A DNA stretch of 64,000 bases from Methanobacteriaceae archaeon (GTDB lineage Archaea; Methanobacteriota; Methanobacteria; Methanobacteriales; Methanobacteriaceae), in the NCBI GenBank assembly GCA_020854915.1, contig JAHKLT010000026.1:28551-92550 (forward strand), written 5' to 3'. How positions within the stretch are numbered: position 1 is the stretch's first letter; each line of letters opens with the position of its first letter. Of this stretch, positions 28,300-38,065 are shown piece after piece. The notes beneath the pieces are model-generated. The model worked only from the letters and a program-made list of their open reading frames with translations. It made no database searches and was not told the DNA's origin. Made by a program: the position numbers and the translations under genes.

Positions 28300-28809
28300 C
28301 TATGAATTTAAATTAATTTGGAATTTATCTTCCATAAATTTCAAAGTTTCTTCTTTAGTAATCCTATGTTTTTGAGGAATATTCTTCTTTTGAATTTTCC
28401 TTTTATTAATTCTATAACCTGGTTTTTCAAAAGTTATAGAAACATTCATTCCAAAAATACCAATATCTGGATTATATTTCATTTTAGGAATATCAATATG
28501 TTCATTTATACCAAAAGAAAGATTACCATTATTATCAAACTGTTTTTCTTTAATATTTCTACCAATCCCATCTAAAACCATGTTAATAGCTTTATCTGCT
28601 TTTTCATTCCTTAAAGTTACTTTACAAGCAATAGGTTGATTTTTTCTAATACCAAATTCAGGATTAGTAACTTTTGAATAGGTTTTAACTGGTTTTTGAC
28701 CAAACATATCTTCTAGAAGTGAAATAGCTCTGGATAATTTTTCACCAGATTCTCCAACTCCAATACTAATAGTAGCCTTAGAAATTAATACTTCATTCAT
28801 TGGGTTCAT
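28300..28809 (-). CDS. rpl5: 50S ribosomal protein uL5
   Basis: uL5 (169 residues) binds 5S rRNA and contacts P-site tRNA. Motifs are [40 protein letters not shown] and the C-terminal [19 protein letters not shown]. The ATG overlaps the rps4e stop as ATGA, and TTGGAGGT lies just upstream. Confidence 0.95.
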   Translation of the reverse strand: MNPMNEVLISKATISIGVGESGEKLSRAISLLEDMFGQKPVKTYSKVTNPEFGIRKNQPIACKVTLRNEKADKAINMVLDGIGRNIKEKQFDNNGNLSFGINEHIDIPKMKYNPDIGIFGMNVSITFEKPGYRINKRKIQKKNIPQKHRITKEETLKFMEDKFQINLNS

Positions 28810-29534
28810 CTATTAACCTCCAATAAAGAAATAGTTGGTTCATCCTTACCTAAAATAAATGTATAATCTTTCAAAGTAAGAAAAGTATCTTTTTTACTAT
28901 TTTCAATAATAACAGTATTAGGATTAGAAGATTTATCAACATTAATTTCAGATATAGTACCTATTTCACCAGTATGTTTACCACCAGTTACTAAAATAGG
29001 AGCTCCTATTTCAAATTTAAATACCTCTTCAATCTCATTATCATTGCATTTTAAAGAAATAACATCTGAAACAGAATATTTATCTTCATCAACAATTAAA
29101 TTTTTACCATCATGTAAATTTAATTGGATTTTATTATCTTTAATAGTTGTTTTATTAACAATTTTACATAATTTAGAACTATCTTTAGAAATAGGATGGA
29201 GTTTTAATCTACCTTTATTATCCAAAAGAATTCTATAAGACTCTTCAGTTTTAGGAATTTCAATAATATCCATAAAGCCTACTGGAAATTTATAATCTTT
29301 AATGACTCTTCCATCAACTAAAACATTACCGGAATTAATAATTCTTTTAGCTTCCCTAGAATTATCTGCTAAAGCTAAAACATCCCTAATAACTAAAGTC
29401 AAAGATAAAGAATCTTCAATTGGATGTGCACCAGGAGACGGTTTAACAGTCCAAGTATCTTCTTTAGGATGTATAGGCCATGTTTTAGGTGCTTTAAATC
29501 TTTTAAGATGTTTTCTTGATCCCATTTTTGCCAT
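28806..29534 (-). CDS. rps4e: 30S ribosomal protein eS4
   Basis: This 242-residue protein has an N-terminal [20 protein letters not shown], an S4-type RNA-binding domain ([20 protein letters not shown]) and a KOW-containing C-terminal part ([20 protein letters not shown]). It lies between rpl24 and rpl5. Confidence 0.95.
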   Translation of the reverse strand: MAKMGSRKHLKRFKAPKTWPIHPKEDTWTVKPSPGAHPIEDSLSLTLVIRDVLALADNSREAKRIINSGNVLVDGRVIKDYKFPVGFMDIIEIPKTEESYRILLDNKGRLKLHPISKDSSKLCKIVNKTTIKDNKIQLNLHDGKNLIVDEDKYSVSDVISLKCNDNEIEEVFKFEIGAPILVTGGKHTGEIGTISEINVDKSSNPNTVIIENSKKDTFLTLKDYTFILGKDEPTISLLEVNR

Positions 29535-29535
29535 A

Positions 29536-29889
29536 TTAACTAGCCTCTTTAATATTTTTTAATCTTTTTTCATCTTTCAAATCTGCATCAATAATCATTA
29601 AATTAGATGGGTCAATAGGGACAATAACAGCATTACCATCAGGTTTACTAAAAGTAATACCTTCAATAAAAGCTTTATAAGAAGTATAATTAACTTCTAT
29701 AACTTTTCCTTCTTGTTCCTTATAATCTCCCCTTAAAACTTTAATCTTATCTCCAATTTTTAAAGGAAGTGATTTTACACCTACTTCTTCTTTTAAATCT
29801 TTACTTAAAGAAGAACTAATATATTTTTGACGTTTATGCAATGGTGCTTCATATCGGTTTTTTCTTTGTTTTCTTGGTTGAATTGACAT
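29536..29889 (-). CDS. rpl24: 50S ribosomal protein uL24
   Basis: This 117-residue assembly protein has [20 protein letters not shown] and a KOW motif ([20 protein letters not shown]). The ATG follows AGGTGATAAA. It sits between rpl14 and rps4e. Confidence 0.95.
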   Translation of the reverse strand: MSIQPRKQRKNRYEAPLHKRQKYISSSLSKDLKEEVGVKSLPLKIGDKIKVLRGDYKEQEGKVIEVNYTSYKAFIEGITFSKPDGNAVIVPIDPSNLMIIDADLKDEKRLKNIKEAS

Positions 29890-29897
29890 TTTATCAC

Positions 29898-30296
29898 CTA
29901 TACCAAAATACTTGCAGCACTACCTACACTAGGCCACTTATCAGCAGCTTCTTTAGCTACAGGACCTCTTACCTCAGATCCTTTAAGAACCCCTTCAGGA
30001 GTTATAATTACGGCAGCATTATCTTCAAATTTAACACGAAGCCCATCAGCACGTTTAAATTCTTTTTTTTGCCTAACAACAACTGCATTAATAATTTCTC
30101 TCCTCATGTCTGCAGTTCCTTTTTTAACAGAAGCAACAACTAAGTCACCAACTCCAGCAACATCGATTCTTCTTCTAACTCCTTTATACCCTTTAACAGA
30201 TATAATTTCAATTTCACGTGCCCCTGTATTATCTACACATTGAAGTGTAGCACCAATAGGTAAAGGCTTAGAAATTTTAGATGTACTTGCTTTCAT
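29898..30296 (-). CDS. rpl14: 50S ribosomal protein uL14
   Basis: This 132-residue protein of the subunit interface has the signature [40 protein letters not shown] and [27 protein letters not shown] precedes the ATG, and only three bases separate it from rps17. Confidence 0.96.
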   Translation of the reverse strand: MKASTSKISKPLPIGATLQCVDNTGAREIEIISVKGYKGVRRRIDVAGVGDLVVASVKKGTADMRREIINAVVVRQKKEFKRADGLRVKFEDNAAVIITPEGVLKGSEVRGPVAKEAADKWPSVGSAASILV

Positions 30297-30299
30297 GAT

Positions 30300-30617
30300 T
30301 TATTCTCCTTTTAACTCAACTAATACAAAATGTTTAGTTTTACTCAAAGGTCTGCATTCAGCAACTTTTACAGAATCACCAATATTTACATCAAAGCAAT
30401 CTGGCTTGTGAGCATTAATTTTTGATTTTCTTTTTTCATATCTTTCATATTTTCTTATAAATTTATAGAAACTACGTTCAACAGTGATAGTTTTTTCAGC
30501 TTTATCACTTACAACAACCCCTTCAAGAACCTGACCTCTTAATGGTAAAGTACCATGAAAAGGACAATTAGGATCTTCACATGTAGTTTCTGGTTCTGGA
30601 ACATTAAGTCCTACCAT
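30300..30617 (-). CDS. rps17: 30S ribosomal protein uS17
   Basis: This is the archaeal form (105 residues), with a cysteine-containing N-terminus ([20 protein letters not shown]), the [14 protein letters not shown] strand and [20 protein letters not shown]. The ATG follows AGGTGAT. It lies eight bases behind rnp1. Confidence 0.95.
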   Translation of the reverse strand: MVGLNVPEPETTCEDPNCPFHGTLPLRGQVLEGVVVSDKAEKTITVERSFYKFIRKYERYEKRKSKINAHKPDCFDVNIGDSVKVAECRPLSKTKHFVLVELKGE

Positions 30618-30625
30618 AATATCAC

Positions 30626-30916
30626 CTATATTTTTTTATATCTTTTTTTAATTCTATCTTCTGGTCGAATTAATAAAATTTTCCCTTCAATTTCAACAAA
30701 TTCCTCGTTTGGAAGTTTAAATTGAAAAACTGAAACCTTTTTTGGGAATACTTTTTCACTAACATTTCCATCATCCCCCACAATCTCAACCTTTAAAGTA
30801 TTTTTAGTTTCATCTATAACAGTTCCAGTTTTATTAAGATAATTATTATTAAATTTATAAACATTAATAGGAAGCCCTATTAATTCATGATAAACAATAT
30901 TTTTTGCATTTATCAT
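30626..30916 (-). CDS. rnp1: Ribonuclease P protein component 1 (Pop4/Rpp29)
   Basis: Rpp29 is the specificity-domain partner of archaeal RNase P. The 96-residue protein has the family's barrel segments ([34 protein letters not shown] and VSVFQFKLP) and ends [18 protein letters not shown]. Its position between aIF1 and rps17 is conserved across euryarchaea. Confidence 0.93.
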   Translation of the reverse strand: MINAKNIVYHELIGLPINVYKFNNNYLNKTGTVIDETKNTLKVEIVGDDGNVSEKVFPKKVSVFQFKLPNEEFVEIEGKILLIRPEDRIKKRYKKI

Positions 30917-30980
30917 TTAAACCTCAGATATCATATTGTGAAACAGAATAATTATTGAATTTTAATAAGATGAAATATTC

Positions 30981-31322
30981 TTACCTTCTTTTTTTATTAT
31001 CTCTTTTTTTATTTTCTCGAATTTCTATAGTATCCGAAGAAAATCCCATGTCAGATAAAACTTCTTTAACTTTAACTTTATGGTCTCCTTGAAGCTCAAT
31101 TTGCCCATTTTTAGAAGTTCCTCCACATGCACATTTATTTTTAAGAGTTTTAGTAAGTTCTTTTATATCAATATCATGTTCATCTATACCTTCAATAATA
31201 GTCATGAGTTTTCCGAATCTTCTTCTAACAGTAAAAACTTTAACAGTTTGAACTTCTCTTGCAATTTCTTCGCAAACACAAAGTTCTTCAGGAAGCCCAC
31301 AAACATCACATATTTTAGACAT
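30981..31322 (-). CDS. sui1: Translation initiation factor aIF1 (SUI1)
   Basis: This 113-residue SUI1 protein helps select start codons on the 30S subunit. A short N-terminal zinc ribbon ([15 protein letters not shown]) precedes the SUI1 fold. [32 protein letters not shown] and the basic tail are recognisable. Its ATG abuts the rpl29 stop. A 64-base gap separates it from rnp1. Given the many TTG starts and one apparent ATT start in the window, this factor is a relevant neighbour, though nothing unusual is seen in it. Confidence 0.93.
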   Translation of the reverse strand: MSKICDVCGLPEELCVCEEIAREVQTVKVFTVRRRFGKLMTIIEGIDEHDIDIKELTKTLKNKCACGGTSKNGQIELQGDHKVKVKEVLSDMGFSSDTIEIRENKKRDNKKRR

Positions 31323-31529
31323 TTAATTCTCCTTTTGTTTTTCGTTCATAATAGTAAGAACACGAGCTATTGTCCTTTTAAGCTCTTTGACTTTTCCAGG
31401 GTTTTCATTAACACCTGCAGCTGCACTTTTAGAAATATTTTTGGCTAATTCTGCTTTGAGTTCAACCAATTTTTCTTGGATTTCCTCAATTTCCATGTCC
31501 CAAATTTCTTTACTTCTTAAAATCGCCAT
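31323..31529 (-). CDS. rpl29: 50S ribosomal protein uL29
   Basis: This 68-residue helical hairpin protein of the exit tunnel has [20 protein letters not shown] and the [19 protein letters not shown] motif. It is followed immediately by aIF1. A 51-base AT-rich gap precedes it. Confidence 0.95.
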   Translation of the reverse strand: MAILRSKEIWDMEIEEIQEKLVELKAELAKNISKSAAAGVNENPGKVKELKRTIARVLTIMNEKQKEN

Positions 31530-31580
31530 TATTTCAACTCTTTTAATAATTAAAAATCATTTTATTAAAAATAAATATGA

Positions 31581-32384
31581 TTAATTATCCTCATCCTTTG
31601 ATTCATCAGATTCGATTTCTTCTAAAACATCTGACTCGATTTCTTCTATTTCTTCAAGAACAATTTCTTCAACATCATCTTCAAGAACTTCTAACTCTTC
31701 CACATTGGAATCTTCTTCAACAATGACATCTTCTTCAGAAGAATCAATTTCTTCAGCTTCAACAACTTCATTATCTTGAACTATTTCCATTTTTGGAGGA
31801 AGGATTTCAACATTATCTGGTAAAACAACACCTGGAGGCATTATTTTAACATAAATCCCTAAAACACCAGGTTTTAATTGAACAGTAGCAAATCCTTTTT
31901 GAACATGTTTAATAGATGGTTCACCACATTTTTTAATATAACCTTCAACAAATTTAGCTACAGCTGATCTGGAACCTCTAATTTTACCAGAGATGGTAAT
32001 TTCAACACCCTGAGCACCAGCACCCATAATTCGACGAATAGTAGAATAGGCTACTCTTCTGAAGTGCATTCCTCTTTGTAACATATTAGCTATTTTATAA
32101 GCCATAATTTTAGGATTAAGTTCAGGAACATCAACTTGTTTAACTTCAATTTGTGGATTATCTAAACCAAAATCATTTTTTAAAGTATTAGTTATAGCTC
32201 TAACATTTTTTCCGCCCCTACCAATAACCATACCAGGTCTTTCAGCGAAAACTACAACCATTGTCCCCAGAGGAGTTATTTGAACATCCATTCCACCATA
32301 ACCAGCTCTTTCAAGCTCATCTTCTAAATATTCATCAATTCTAGTCCTTTTAAGACCTTCAGTGACAAAATCTTTTTCTATCAT
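31581..32384 (-). CDS. rps3: 30S ribosomal protein uS3 with long acidic C-terminal tail
   Basis: uS3 (267 residues) forms part of the mRNA entry channel. It has the KH domain (VVFAERPGMVIGRGGKNVRA) and the C-terminal domain (HFRRVAYSTIRRIMGAGAQG and ISGKIRGSRSAVAKFVEGY). From about residue 205 the protein ends in some 60 residues dominated by Glu, Asp, Ser, Ile and Val (repeated EEIE/EEIES pieces). Archaeal uS3 often has an acidic tail; this one is long. Whether it is disordered or binds basic partners is unknown. Confidence 0.95.
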   Translation of the reverse strand: MIEKDFVTEGLKRTRIDEYLEDELERAGYGGMDVQITPLGTMVVVFAERPGMVIGRGGKNVRAITNTLKNDFGLDNPQIEVKQVDVPELNPKIMAYKIANMLQRGMHFRRVAYSTIRRIMGAGAQGVEITISGKIRGSRSAVAKFVEGYIKKCGEPSIKHVQKGFATVQLKPGVLGIYVKIMPPGVVLPDNVEILPPKMEIVQDNEVVEAEEIDSSEEDVIVEEDSNVEELEVLEDDVEEIVLEEIEEIESDVLEEIESDESKDEDN

Positions 32385-32388
32385 TAAT

Positions 32389-32850
32389 TTAAGCCTCCTC
32401 TAAAACAATTTGAATATGAGTAGTTGGAGTGTTAAATGGAGTAACTCTTCCAAAAGCTCTTGGAATAACTCCTTTTATAACAACACTTCTATGACTTGAA
32501 ATATGTTCTATTACAAGTTTTTCATTGTCCAAACCTTTATATTCTGCATTTGCTTCAGCATTTTCTAAAACTTTTAAAATTTGAATTGCTGCTTTAACAG
32601 GATAACGACCACTAGGCCAGCCTTTTAAACCTTTTTTATGCCCTACTTTTTTATTATGTCTTTTGAAAGGAACAGCTTTTTTCATTTCAATTACATCATC
32701 TAAATAATCTTTAGCAGCAGAAACTTTCATTCCTCTAATTGCATTACAAATTTCAACACAATGTTTTGGAGAAATCTTGAGAGATTTTGCCATAGCTCGT
32801 GCAATTTTAGATTCATCCTCTTTTTTATTATAAGCATAATTATTAGCCAT
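32389..32850 (-). CDS. rpl22: 50S ribosomal protein uL22
   Basis: uL22 (153 residues) lines the exit tunnel. It has [40 protein letters not shown] and the C-terminal tunnel loop [25 protein letters not shown] precedes the ATG. It lies between rps19 and rps3. Confidence 0.95.
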   Translation of the reverse strand: MANNYAYNKKEDESKIARAMAKSLKISPKHCVEICNAIRGMKVSAAKDYLDDVIEMKKAVPFKRHNKKVGHKKGLKGWPSGRYPVKAAIQILKVLENAEANAEYKGLDNEKLVIEHISSHRSVVIKGVIPRAFGRVTPFNTPTTHIQIVLEEA

Positions 32851-32862
32851 AATATAATCTCC

Positions 32863-33273
32863 TTATTTAAGTGGTACAAACATAGAGGATCTTGTAGCAC
32901 CCATACCTGGGTCACCATGTTGAACTCTTTGTCTTGAAGGTGAAAATTCACCAAAGTATGAACCAATCATTTCAGGAGTGATTTCAACTTCTAAAAAGTT
33001 CTGTCCATTATATATACCAAATTTAGTACCTACCATTTCAGGTAAAACAACCATATCCCTACAATGAGTTTTAATAACAATTGGTTTACCATCATCATTT
33101 CCTTCTTTTTTCAATTTTCTTAATTTATCAAGCACGACTTGTTGTCTTGGTAAAAATCCTCTTTTTAAAGATCTTCTTTGTCTTGCAGGTAATAATTTTA
33201 TTACTTCGTCTAAAGACATTTCTTGTAATTCTTCAAGAGAATAACCTCTATATTTAAATTCTTTTCTTGCCAA
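32863..33273 (-). CDS. rps19: 30S ribosomal protein uS19
   Basis: This 136-residue head protein has [49 protein letters not shown] and [20 protein letters not shown]. The start is TTG behind GGAGGTGAT. It follows rpl2 with a 14-base gap. Confidence 0.95.
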   Translation of the reverse strand: MARKEFKYRGYSLEELQEMSLDEVIKLLPARQRRSLKRGFLPRQQVVLDKLRKLKKEGNDDGKPIVIKTHCRDMVVLPEMVGTKFGIYNGQNFLEVEITPEMIGSYFGEFSPSRQRVQHGDPGMGATRSSMFVPLK

Positions 33274-33287
33274 AAAATCACCTCCAA

Positions 33288-34013
33288 TTATCTTCTTTTA
33301 CCTGTTCTTTTAGCTGCAATTGAACCAACTTTTCTTCCTGGAGGAGCATGTCTTGAAATAGTAGTAGGACATCCAGGATGTTGTCTGTTACCTCCACCAT
33401 GAGGGTGGTCAACAGCATTCATAGCAACACCTCTAACAGTCATAGACTTTTTACCCTTTGCTTTAAGAGCATGCCATCTATTACCTGCTTTAAGGAATGG
33501 TTTTTCTTTTCTTCCTCCACCAGCTACAACACCAATACTTGCACGGCATCTAGGATTAAGATATTTTAATTCACCAGATGGTAATTCTACAACAGATTGA
33601 TTTGCATCATGAGTGATTAAAGAAGCATAAGTTCCAGAAGAACGAACAAAACGACCACCGTCTCCAGGCCTATTTTCTATATTATATATAGGAGTACCTT
33701 CAGGAATTTCAGCTAAAGGTAATGTATTACCAAAGCTTATAGGAGCTGAAATACCACATTCAATTTCATCCCCAGTTTGAATACTTTCTGGTGCAAGAAT
33801 ATTTCTTTTTTCACCATTTTCAAATACTACTTCTGCAATAGGAGCAGTTCTACCAGGGTCATGCATAATATCAATGATTTTTCCCTTAATACTGCTTTCT
33901 TTTTCCATCGCATCATAAGCTCTATATTGGATTTTATCCTTAAAACGATGAGAAGCAACACGATGTACAGGAGTTCCTCTTCCTCTTCTTTGAATAATAA
34001 GTCTTTTTCCCAT
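33288..34013 (-). CDS. rpl2: 50S ribosomal protein uL2
   Basis: uL2 (241 residues) is essential for peptidyl-transferase centre assembly. It has [20 protein letters not shown], then [17 protein letters not shown], and the peptidyl-transferase loop [20 protein letters not shown] with its conserved histidine. AGGAGG precedes the ATG. Confidence 0.96.
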   Translation of the reverse strand: MGKRLIIQRRGRGTPVHRVASHRFKDKIQYRAYDAMEKESSIKGKIIDIMHDPGRTAPIAEVVFENGEKRNILAPESIQTGDEIECGISAPISFGNTLPLAEIPEGTPIYNIENRPGDGGRFVRSSGTYASLITHDANQSVVELPSGELKYLNPRCRASIGVVAGGGRKEKPFLKAGNRWHALKAKGKKSMTVRGVAMNAVDHPHGGGNRQHPGCPTTISRHAPPGRKVGSIAAKRTGKRR

Positions 34014-34025
34014 TGAAAATCCTCC

Positions 34026-34286
34026 TTAGAATACTCCCATTTTAATAGCTATGTCTTCTGCAATATCTTCAGTAATTAATTTAACATAAGCTATTTTTAA
34101 TCCTTTAGAATTATAATGAGTATTTACTCTTTCTACTTTTTCACCAAATAACTTTTCAAAAGCATTCTTAATAGATTTTTTAGTTGATTTATGATTAACA
34201 ACAAAAACAAGTTCGTTATTTTGGTCAATTAAATTCATAGTTTTCTCAGTAACATGAGGTTTTACAATAATTGTGTATGGATCCAT
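34026..34286 (-). CDS. rpl23: 50S ribosomal protein uL23
   Basis: uL23 (86 residues from the ATG at 34286, behind AGGTGAT) sits at the tunnel exit and is a docking site for SRP. It shows IIVKPHVTEKTMNLID and FGEKVERVNTHYNSKGLKIA. It lies between rpl4 and rpl2. Confidence 0.95.
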   Translation of the reverse strand: MDPYTIIVKPHVTEKTMNLIDQNNELVFVVNHKSTKKSIKNAFEKLFGEKVERVNTHYNSKGLKIAYVKLITEDIAEDIAIKMGVF

Positions 34287-34307
34287 AATAATCACCTTTT
34301 CCAATTA

Positions 34308-35072
34308 TTATTGGAATAATCCTCCAATTTTTTCAATTGCGGATTTAGTAAAAATAGTAAGTCTTCCGGGGTGAGTACCTGGAGCTAATAATTCAGCATT
34401 AAGATTTTCTACACTAACCACATCTAAACCAGCATGGTTTCTAGCACCTAAACTAATGCCTTTATCCTGATCAACTACTAAAAGAGGACCTTTTGTATTT
34501 TTATATTTACGGCCTCTGGTTTTCCCTCTACCAGCTCTAATTTTTTTCCCGTTTTTAGCACGAATAATATCTTCAAAAACCCCTAAACTTTTAAATATTT
34601 CACGAGTTTCTTTTGTTTTCTTAACAGAATTGATATCATCTTCAACTACTATAGGAAATTCCTCAATATTTTCAATATTATGACCTCTACTTTCAACAAG
34701 ATCTTTATTAGAGGTAGCTGCAATAGCTGATCTAATTGCAAATCTTCTTTCTTTAATATTGATTTTTTCATGATGATTTTTTTGAGCTCTTGTAGGATGA
34801 GCTTGTCTACCTCCTACAGCAAGTGGAATAAATGCAGTTTTTGAACCATTTTTAATTCTAGGAACCATAGCTGCACCTCTACCAGAACCCCAAGATTCAG
34901 CAGAAGTTCTTTTACCAGCCATAGGGTCATTTCCCCAAGGTTGTACCCTAGCTGTTTGAGCAGAAATAACAGCTCTTTTAATAAGATCTGACCTAAACTC
35001 TTCATTAAAGATTTCAGGGAGTTCTATATCTCCAGCAACATTACCTTCTTTAGAATAAACATTAACTTTCAT
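34308..35072 (-). CDS. rpl4: 50S ribosomal protein uL4
   Basis: uL4 (254 residues) extends into the exit tunnel. It has VISAQTARVQPWGNDPMAGK, the AESWGSGRGAAMVPRIKNGS loop and LLVVDQDKGISLGARNHAGL. It follows rpl3 by two bases. In bacteria L4 can autoregulate its operon; nothing in this sequence proves that here. Confidence 0.95.
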   Translation of the reverse strand: MKVNVYSKEGNVAGDIELPEIFNEEFRSDLIKRAVISAQTARVQPWGNDPMAGKRTSAESWGSGRGAAMVPRIKNGSKTAFIPLAVGGRQAHPTRAQKNHHEKINIKERRFAIRSAIAATSNKDLVESRGHNIENIEEFPIVVEDDINSVKKTKETREIFKSLGVFEDIIRAKNGKKIRAGRGKTRGRKYKNTKGPLLVVDQDKGISLGARNHAGLDVVSVENLNAELLAPGTHPGRLTIFTKSAIEKIGGLFQ

Positions 35073-35074
35073 TA

Positions 35075-36082
35075 TTATACACCCTGTTTAGATTTAGTGT
35101 TTATATGATTTATCTGAGGCAAATCATCTGATTTTTTAGGTCTCATTGCTTTTCTAAGAATAATTAATCTTTTAGATGGTCCAGGTATTGAACCTTTCAT
35201 CAATATATAATCATTTTTAACAAGACCATATTTAATAAATCCACCATCAGGATTAATTTGATCTACTTCATCAGAAGAAGCGATTTTTAAAATCTTTTTA
35301 TTGAATTCTGTCCTTTTATGGTATCCCATTTGACCTGCTTGAGCAACAGTCCACATAGTCCTAGAAGGAGTCCAAGGACCTATAGAACCTACATGTCTTG
35401 CTTTACTACTTCTTGCAGCTTTACCATATTGAATTCTGATACCCCACCTTTTAACAACACCTTGGAATCCTTTTCCCTTAGTTGTTGCAATTGCATCTAC
35501 AAATTGACCATCAGAAAAGATTTCACTAGCTTTTACCTCATTTCCTAATAATTCCAATGCAGCATTTAATTTTTCTTCAGCCGAAGTACCACCTATACCA
35601 CATTCAAAAATTTCTGGTTTTTTCTTAGGAACACTAGTCATTTTAGGATTAGTATGTACCAATAATTTAATATCTTCTGTGAATTCTAATACCTCTTTAA
35701 TTTTTGCAATAGCTTCAGATTTATTATAATCTTTAGGAAGAGAAATTTTCCTAGAGAGTTCTTCATCTAAATTGTCTGCAATAATTTCAGTTATTACTTT
35801 TAATCCACGAGACGTTTTTTCATATGCTCTAATACCCATTACTACGACAGGGGGAACTTCTAATACAGTTACTGGAGTAAAAACTTCCATACCATTAGTT
35901 GGAGAATTTTTATCTGTATCTGTTACCATTGCATGAGTCATGCCCACTTTATATCCCGCAAGGCCAAGTAATTTTGTTTCATCTTGTTTAGGCCAAGATT
36001 TTATTCTAGGAGTCTCCTTAGCAGCTCTTTTTCTTGGACTAAATGCTACGGACCCTTTTCTTGGTTGATGATGTCTTACCAT
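35075..36082 (-). CDS. rpl3: 50S ribosomal protein uL3
   Basis: uL3 (335 residues) is the first ribosomal protein gene of the S10-type unit. It begins with the archaeal RHHQPRKGSVAFSPRKRA, then LGLAGYKVGMTHAMV, FQGVVKRWGIRIQYGKAA and HVGSIGPWTPSRTMW. A strong AAGGAGG lies before the ATG. Upstream is a 197-base leader with TAGCTAA repeats. Confidence 0.96.
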   Translation of the reverse strand: MVRHHQPRKGSVAFSPRKRAAKETPRIKSWPKQDETKLLGLAGYKVGMTHAMVTDTDKNSPTNGMEVFTPVTVLEVPPVVVMGIRAYEKTSRGLKVITEIIADNLDEELSRKISLPKDYNKSEAIAKIKEVLEFTEDIKLLVHTNPKMTSVPKKKPEIFECGIGGTSAEEKLNAALELLGNEVKASEIFSDGQFVDAIATTKGKGFQGVVKRWGIRIQYGKAARSSKARHVGSIGPWTPSRTMWTVAQAGQMGYHKRTEFNKKILKIASSDEVDQINPDGGFIKYGLVKNDYILMKGSIPGPSKRLIILRKAMRPKKSDDLPQINHINTKSKQGV

Positions 36083-36279
36083 TTTTAAACCTCCTTAATT
36101 AAGTTTTCCTTTTTAATTTTTTAAATTGAATTTTGTGAGCTAGCTAAATTTGAATAATAGCTAACTAAAGTTGAGATAAGATTAACTTATCTAAAATAGT
36201 ATTAATAGCTAAATAGCTAATTAAAACTAGATAAATATGAATTTTTAATATAATCTAATGTATGTTAATGCAATATAAA
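36083..36279 (-). promoter_or_regulatory. Leader/promoter region of rpl3 with four TAGCTAA repeats and a stem-loop
   Basis: This 197-base gap lies between the SPOUT methyltransferase gene and rpl3, which have the same direction. It holds four copies of TAGCTAA (36141-36147, 36158-36164, 36206-36212, 36214-36220). Between the second and third is a 7-bp inverted repeat, AGATAAG (36174-36180) and CTTATCT (36186-36192), with a five-base loop. The strong rpl3 SD closes it. Position ahead of about 30 genes makes a regulatory leader plausible. No known motif is recognised. Confidence 0.5.
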
Positions 36280-37107
36280 TTAACGATTTCTCATTAAATT
36301 TATTATAGATAAAGTAGCGATTACTGCTTCTTCAGTTCTAACAGTTTCAGTACCTTGAGAAGGAATGAAATTAATTTTACAATTATCCCAATTAGAACTT
36401 GAAATATTTTCTTCTATTGAAGAATAAGGGCCACCAAACAAAATAGCAATGTTTTTAGAATTATATACTTTATTGGTTAATTCATCAAAAATAGAATTTA
36501 TATTTTCACCATACCTTGTTGTTAAAACAACAAAGTCAGGATTTAATAATTTTAAGCTATTTTTAAGACTCTTATTAGTGGATACAACATTATATCCCCA
36601 GTAAATGCCATCTGGTTCTTCAGGTGTGACTATTACTTCTTTAGCTATCCTAGTAACTTTAAAGCTAAAAATTTTATTTACAGTAAGCTGTTCTTTGCAA
36701 AAAACAAGGTCATCTATACCAATATCAACAAAGGTTCCCTTATTATTTCTTTTAACAGTAAAACCTTGCCTATAATCTCCAACATTTAACTCATCATATG
36801 AAGGATGGTGAGGAGTTCTAAGAGGTGGTAAAATACCAACATGCTTTAATTCCCCTTTAATAGGGAAAGCTCTCTTTCTCAAATATTGTGGAGTATTCAT
36901 ATAATTTAAAATTTCATTAATAAAATCTGCATCTTTTTCTGCTAGATTAACATCAATAGAATCATCATTATAGATAATAACATCATTTATTCCAAAAACA
37001 GCTAAAGATCTACCTATAATCCCAATCTTGGAAGTTTTAAGTTTATAGTCTTTAGTTTCTGAGATAAATGAACTTGGTAAAAACACAGATACCTTATTTT
37101 CATACAT
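36280..37107 (-). CDS. Putative SPOUT-class RNA methyltransferase (SPOUT1/C9orf114 type)
   Basis: This 275-residue protein matches the archaeal family found next to rpl3 and annotated as putative RNA uridine N3-methyltransferase. It has an N-terminal IGRSLAVFGINDVIIYND as in SPOUT folds, the inserted OB-like part with LPPLRTPHHPSYDELNVGDY and RQGFTV, and a C-terminal knot region with VLTTRYGEN, ILFGGPYSSIEE and IPSQGTETVRTEEAVIATLS (the cofactor loop). Substrate RNA is inferred to be rRNA, not shown. It is separated from rpl3 by 197 bases. Confidence 0.85.
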   Translation of the reverse strand: MYENKVSVFLPSSFISETKDYKLKTSKIGIIGRSLAVFGINDVIIYNDDSIDVNLAEKDADFINEILNYMNTPQYLRKRAFPIKGELKHVGILPPLRTPHHPSYDELNVGDYRQGFTVKRNNKGTFVDIGIDDLVFCKEQLTVNKIFSFKVTRIAKEVIVTPEEPDGIYWGYNVVSTNKSLKNSLKLLNPDFVVLTTRYGENINSIFDELTNKVYNSKNIAILFGGPYSSIEENISSSNWDNCKINFIPSQGTETVRTEEAVIATLSIINLMRNR

Positions 37108-37342
37108 TGATAATTATTTATAAATATTTATATATAAATATTATGTAAATTTACAAAGCTATCACTAATACACATTCATCAATATTATATCAGTTATAAC
37201 ATCGGTAGCTCAGCTACATAACATACTCAAAAGAATATATTATATATTTAATTATAAAAAAAATAGTATTTAAATGTATTGTTATTAAGACTGTTTATTA
37301 AAAGTAATAAAATAATTTACTATTATTTTGAAATTAAATCTA
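37108..37342. other. Intergenic region with short palindrome
   Basis: This 235-base AT-rich gap lies between the METTL5-like gene and the SPOUT gene, both minus strand. It contains GTAGCTCAGCTAC at 37205-37217, two 6-base arms around one base, and TATA-like runs near 37130-37145 that could serve the SPOUT/ribosomal unit. The sequence around the palindrome does not fold into a tRNA. No gene is seen. Confidence 0.45.
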
Positions 37343-37972
37343 TTAATAGTTTTCAACTCTAAAAACAATAACATTAACATTTTTTAAATCTTTTTCATGA
37401 AAATCATAAATCTTTGGAATTGGAAAATTATATTTAAATTCATGAGTTATTTTCCCACCTAGTTTTTCAAAATAATCAAAAATATACTCATAAGTCGATG
37501 CCATATGAAAAGAATATATAACATTTGAAATATCTATTGCTGATTCTATGAATTTTGTATCAATTCCACTAATAGCTTTTTTTTGTGAGCCAAAAGGAGG
37601 GTTTTGAATTAAAGTATCGTATTTATAATTAGTTGAAAATTTTAAAGAATCTCCTATTAAAAATTCTATATTATTAATTTTTTTCTCTAATACTAAATTT
37701 TTTGCAAAGTTTATTGAATCTTCATCAATGTCAATAGCTGTAATACTCTTTGCACCTAGTAAACTTGAAGCTATTGCAAAAATTCCATTACCACATCCAA
37801 AATCCATGATATTTTTTTCAAAAATATCTCCCAACGAATAAGCATTCCATAATAAATCTGCAACAATAGTCGATGGTGTAGAATACTGTTCTAATTCAAC
37901 TTTTGGATTTTGATGAGAGGGTATTGATTGAATTAACATTTCTAAATGTTTTTTCTTTGAAATTTTTTTCAT
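37343..37972 (-). CDS. METTL5-like SAM-dependent N6-adenine RNA methyltransferase
   Basis: This 209-residue class I methyltransferase has an N-terminal ELEQYSTPSTIVADLLWNAY, motif I MDFGCGNGIFAIASSLLGAK, the acidic AIDIDEDS and the catalytic NPPFGSQ (NPPF) followed by KKAISGIDTKFI. This pattern is the archaeal METTL5 family, which methylates an adenine of small-subunit rRNA in eukaryotes. The archaeal target is inferred by homology. It diverges from pycA over a short shared promoter. Confidence 0.88.
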   Translation of the reverse strand: MKKISKKKHLEMLIQSIPSHQNPKVELEQYSTPSTIVADLLWNAYSLGDIFEKNIMDFGCGNGIFAIASSLLGAKSITAIDIDEDSINFAKNLVLEKKINNIEFLIGDSLKFSTNYKYDTLIQNPPFGSQKKAISGIDTKFIESAIDISNVIYSFHMASTYEYIFDYFEKLGGKITHEFKYNFPIPKIYDFHEKDLKNVNVIVFRVENY

Positions 37973-38065
37973 AATTAACCAACTAAAATTATAGATAGAA
38001 TACTTTTAATATATTATAAGAAATATAATTATATATTATTAATTAAATTATTTATGGAGTTTTAT
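37973..38065. promoter_or_regulatory. Divergent promoter region of the METTL5-like gene and pycA
   Basis: These 93 bases separate two outward-facing genes and are nearly all A/T, with TATA-like ATATAATTATATATTAT around 38020-38038. The pycA Shine-Dalgarno (ATGGAGTT) lies at its right end. The precise elements for each direction cannot be separated by eye. Confidence 0.45.

Noticed and set aside
37195..37260. GGTAGCTCAGC resembling a tRNA D-arm
   Set aside because: No acceptor stem, anticodon stem or T-arm can be formed with the surrounding AT-rich bases; the short palindrome explains the look.
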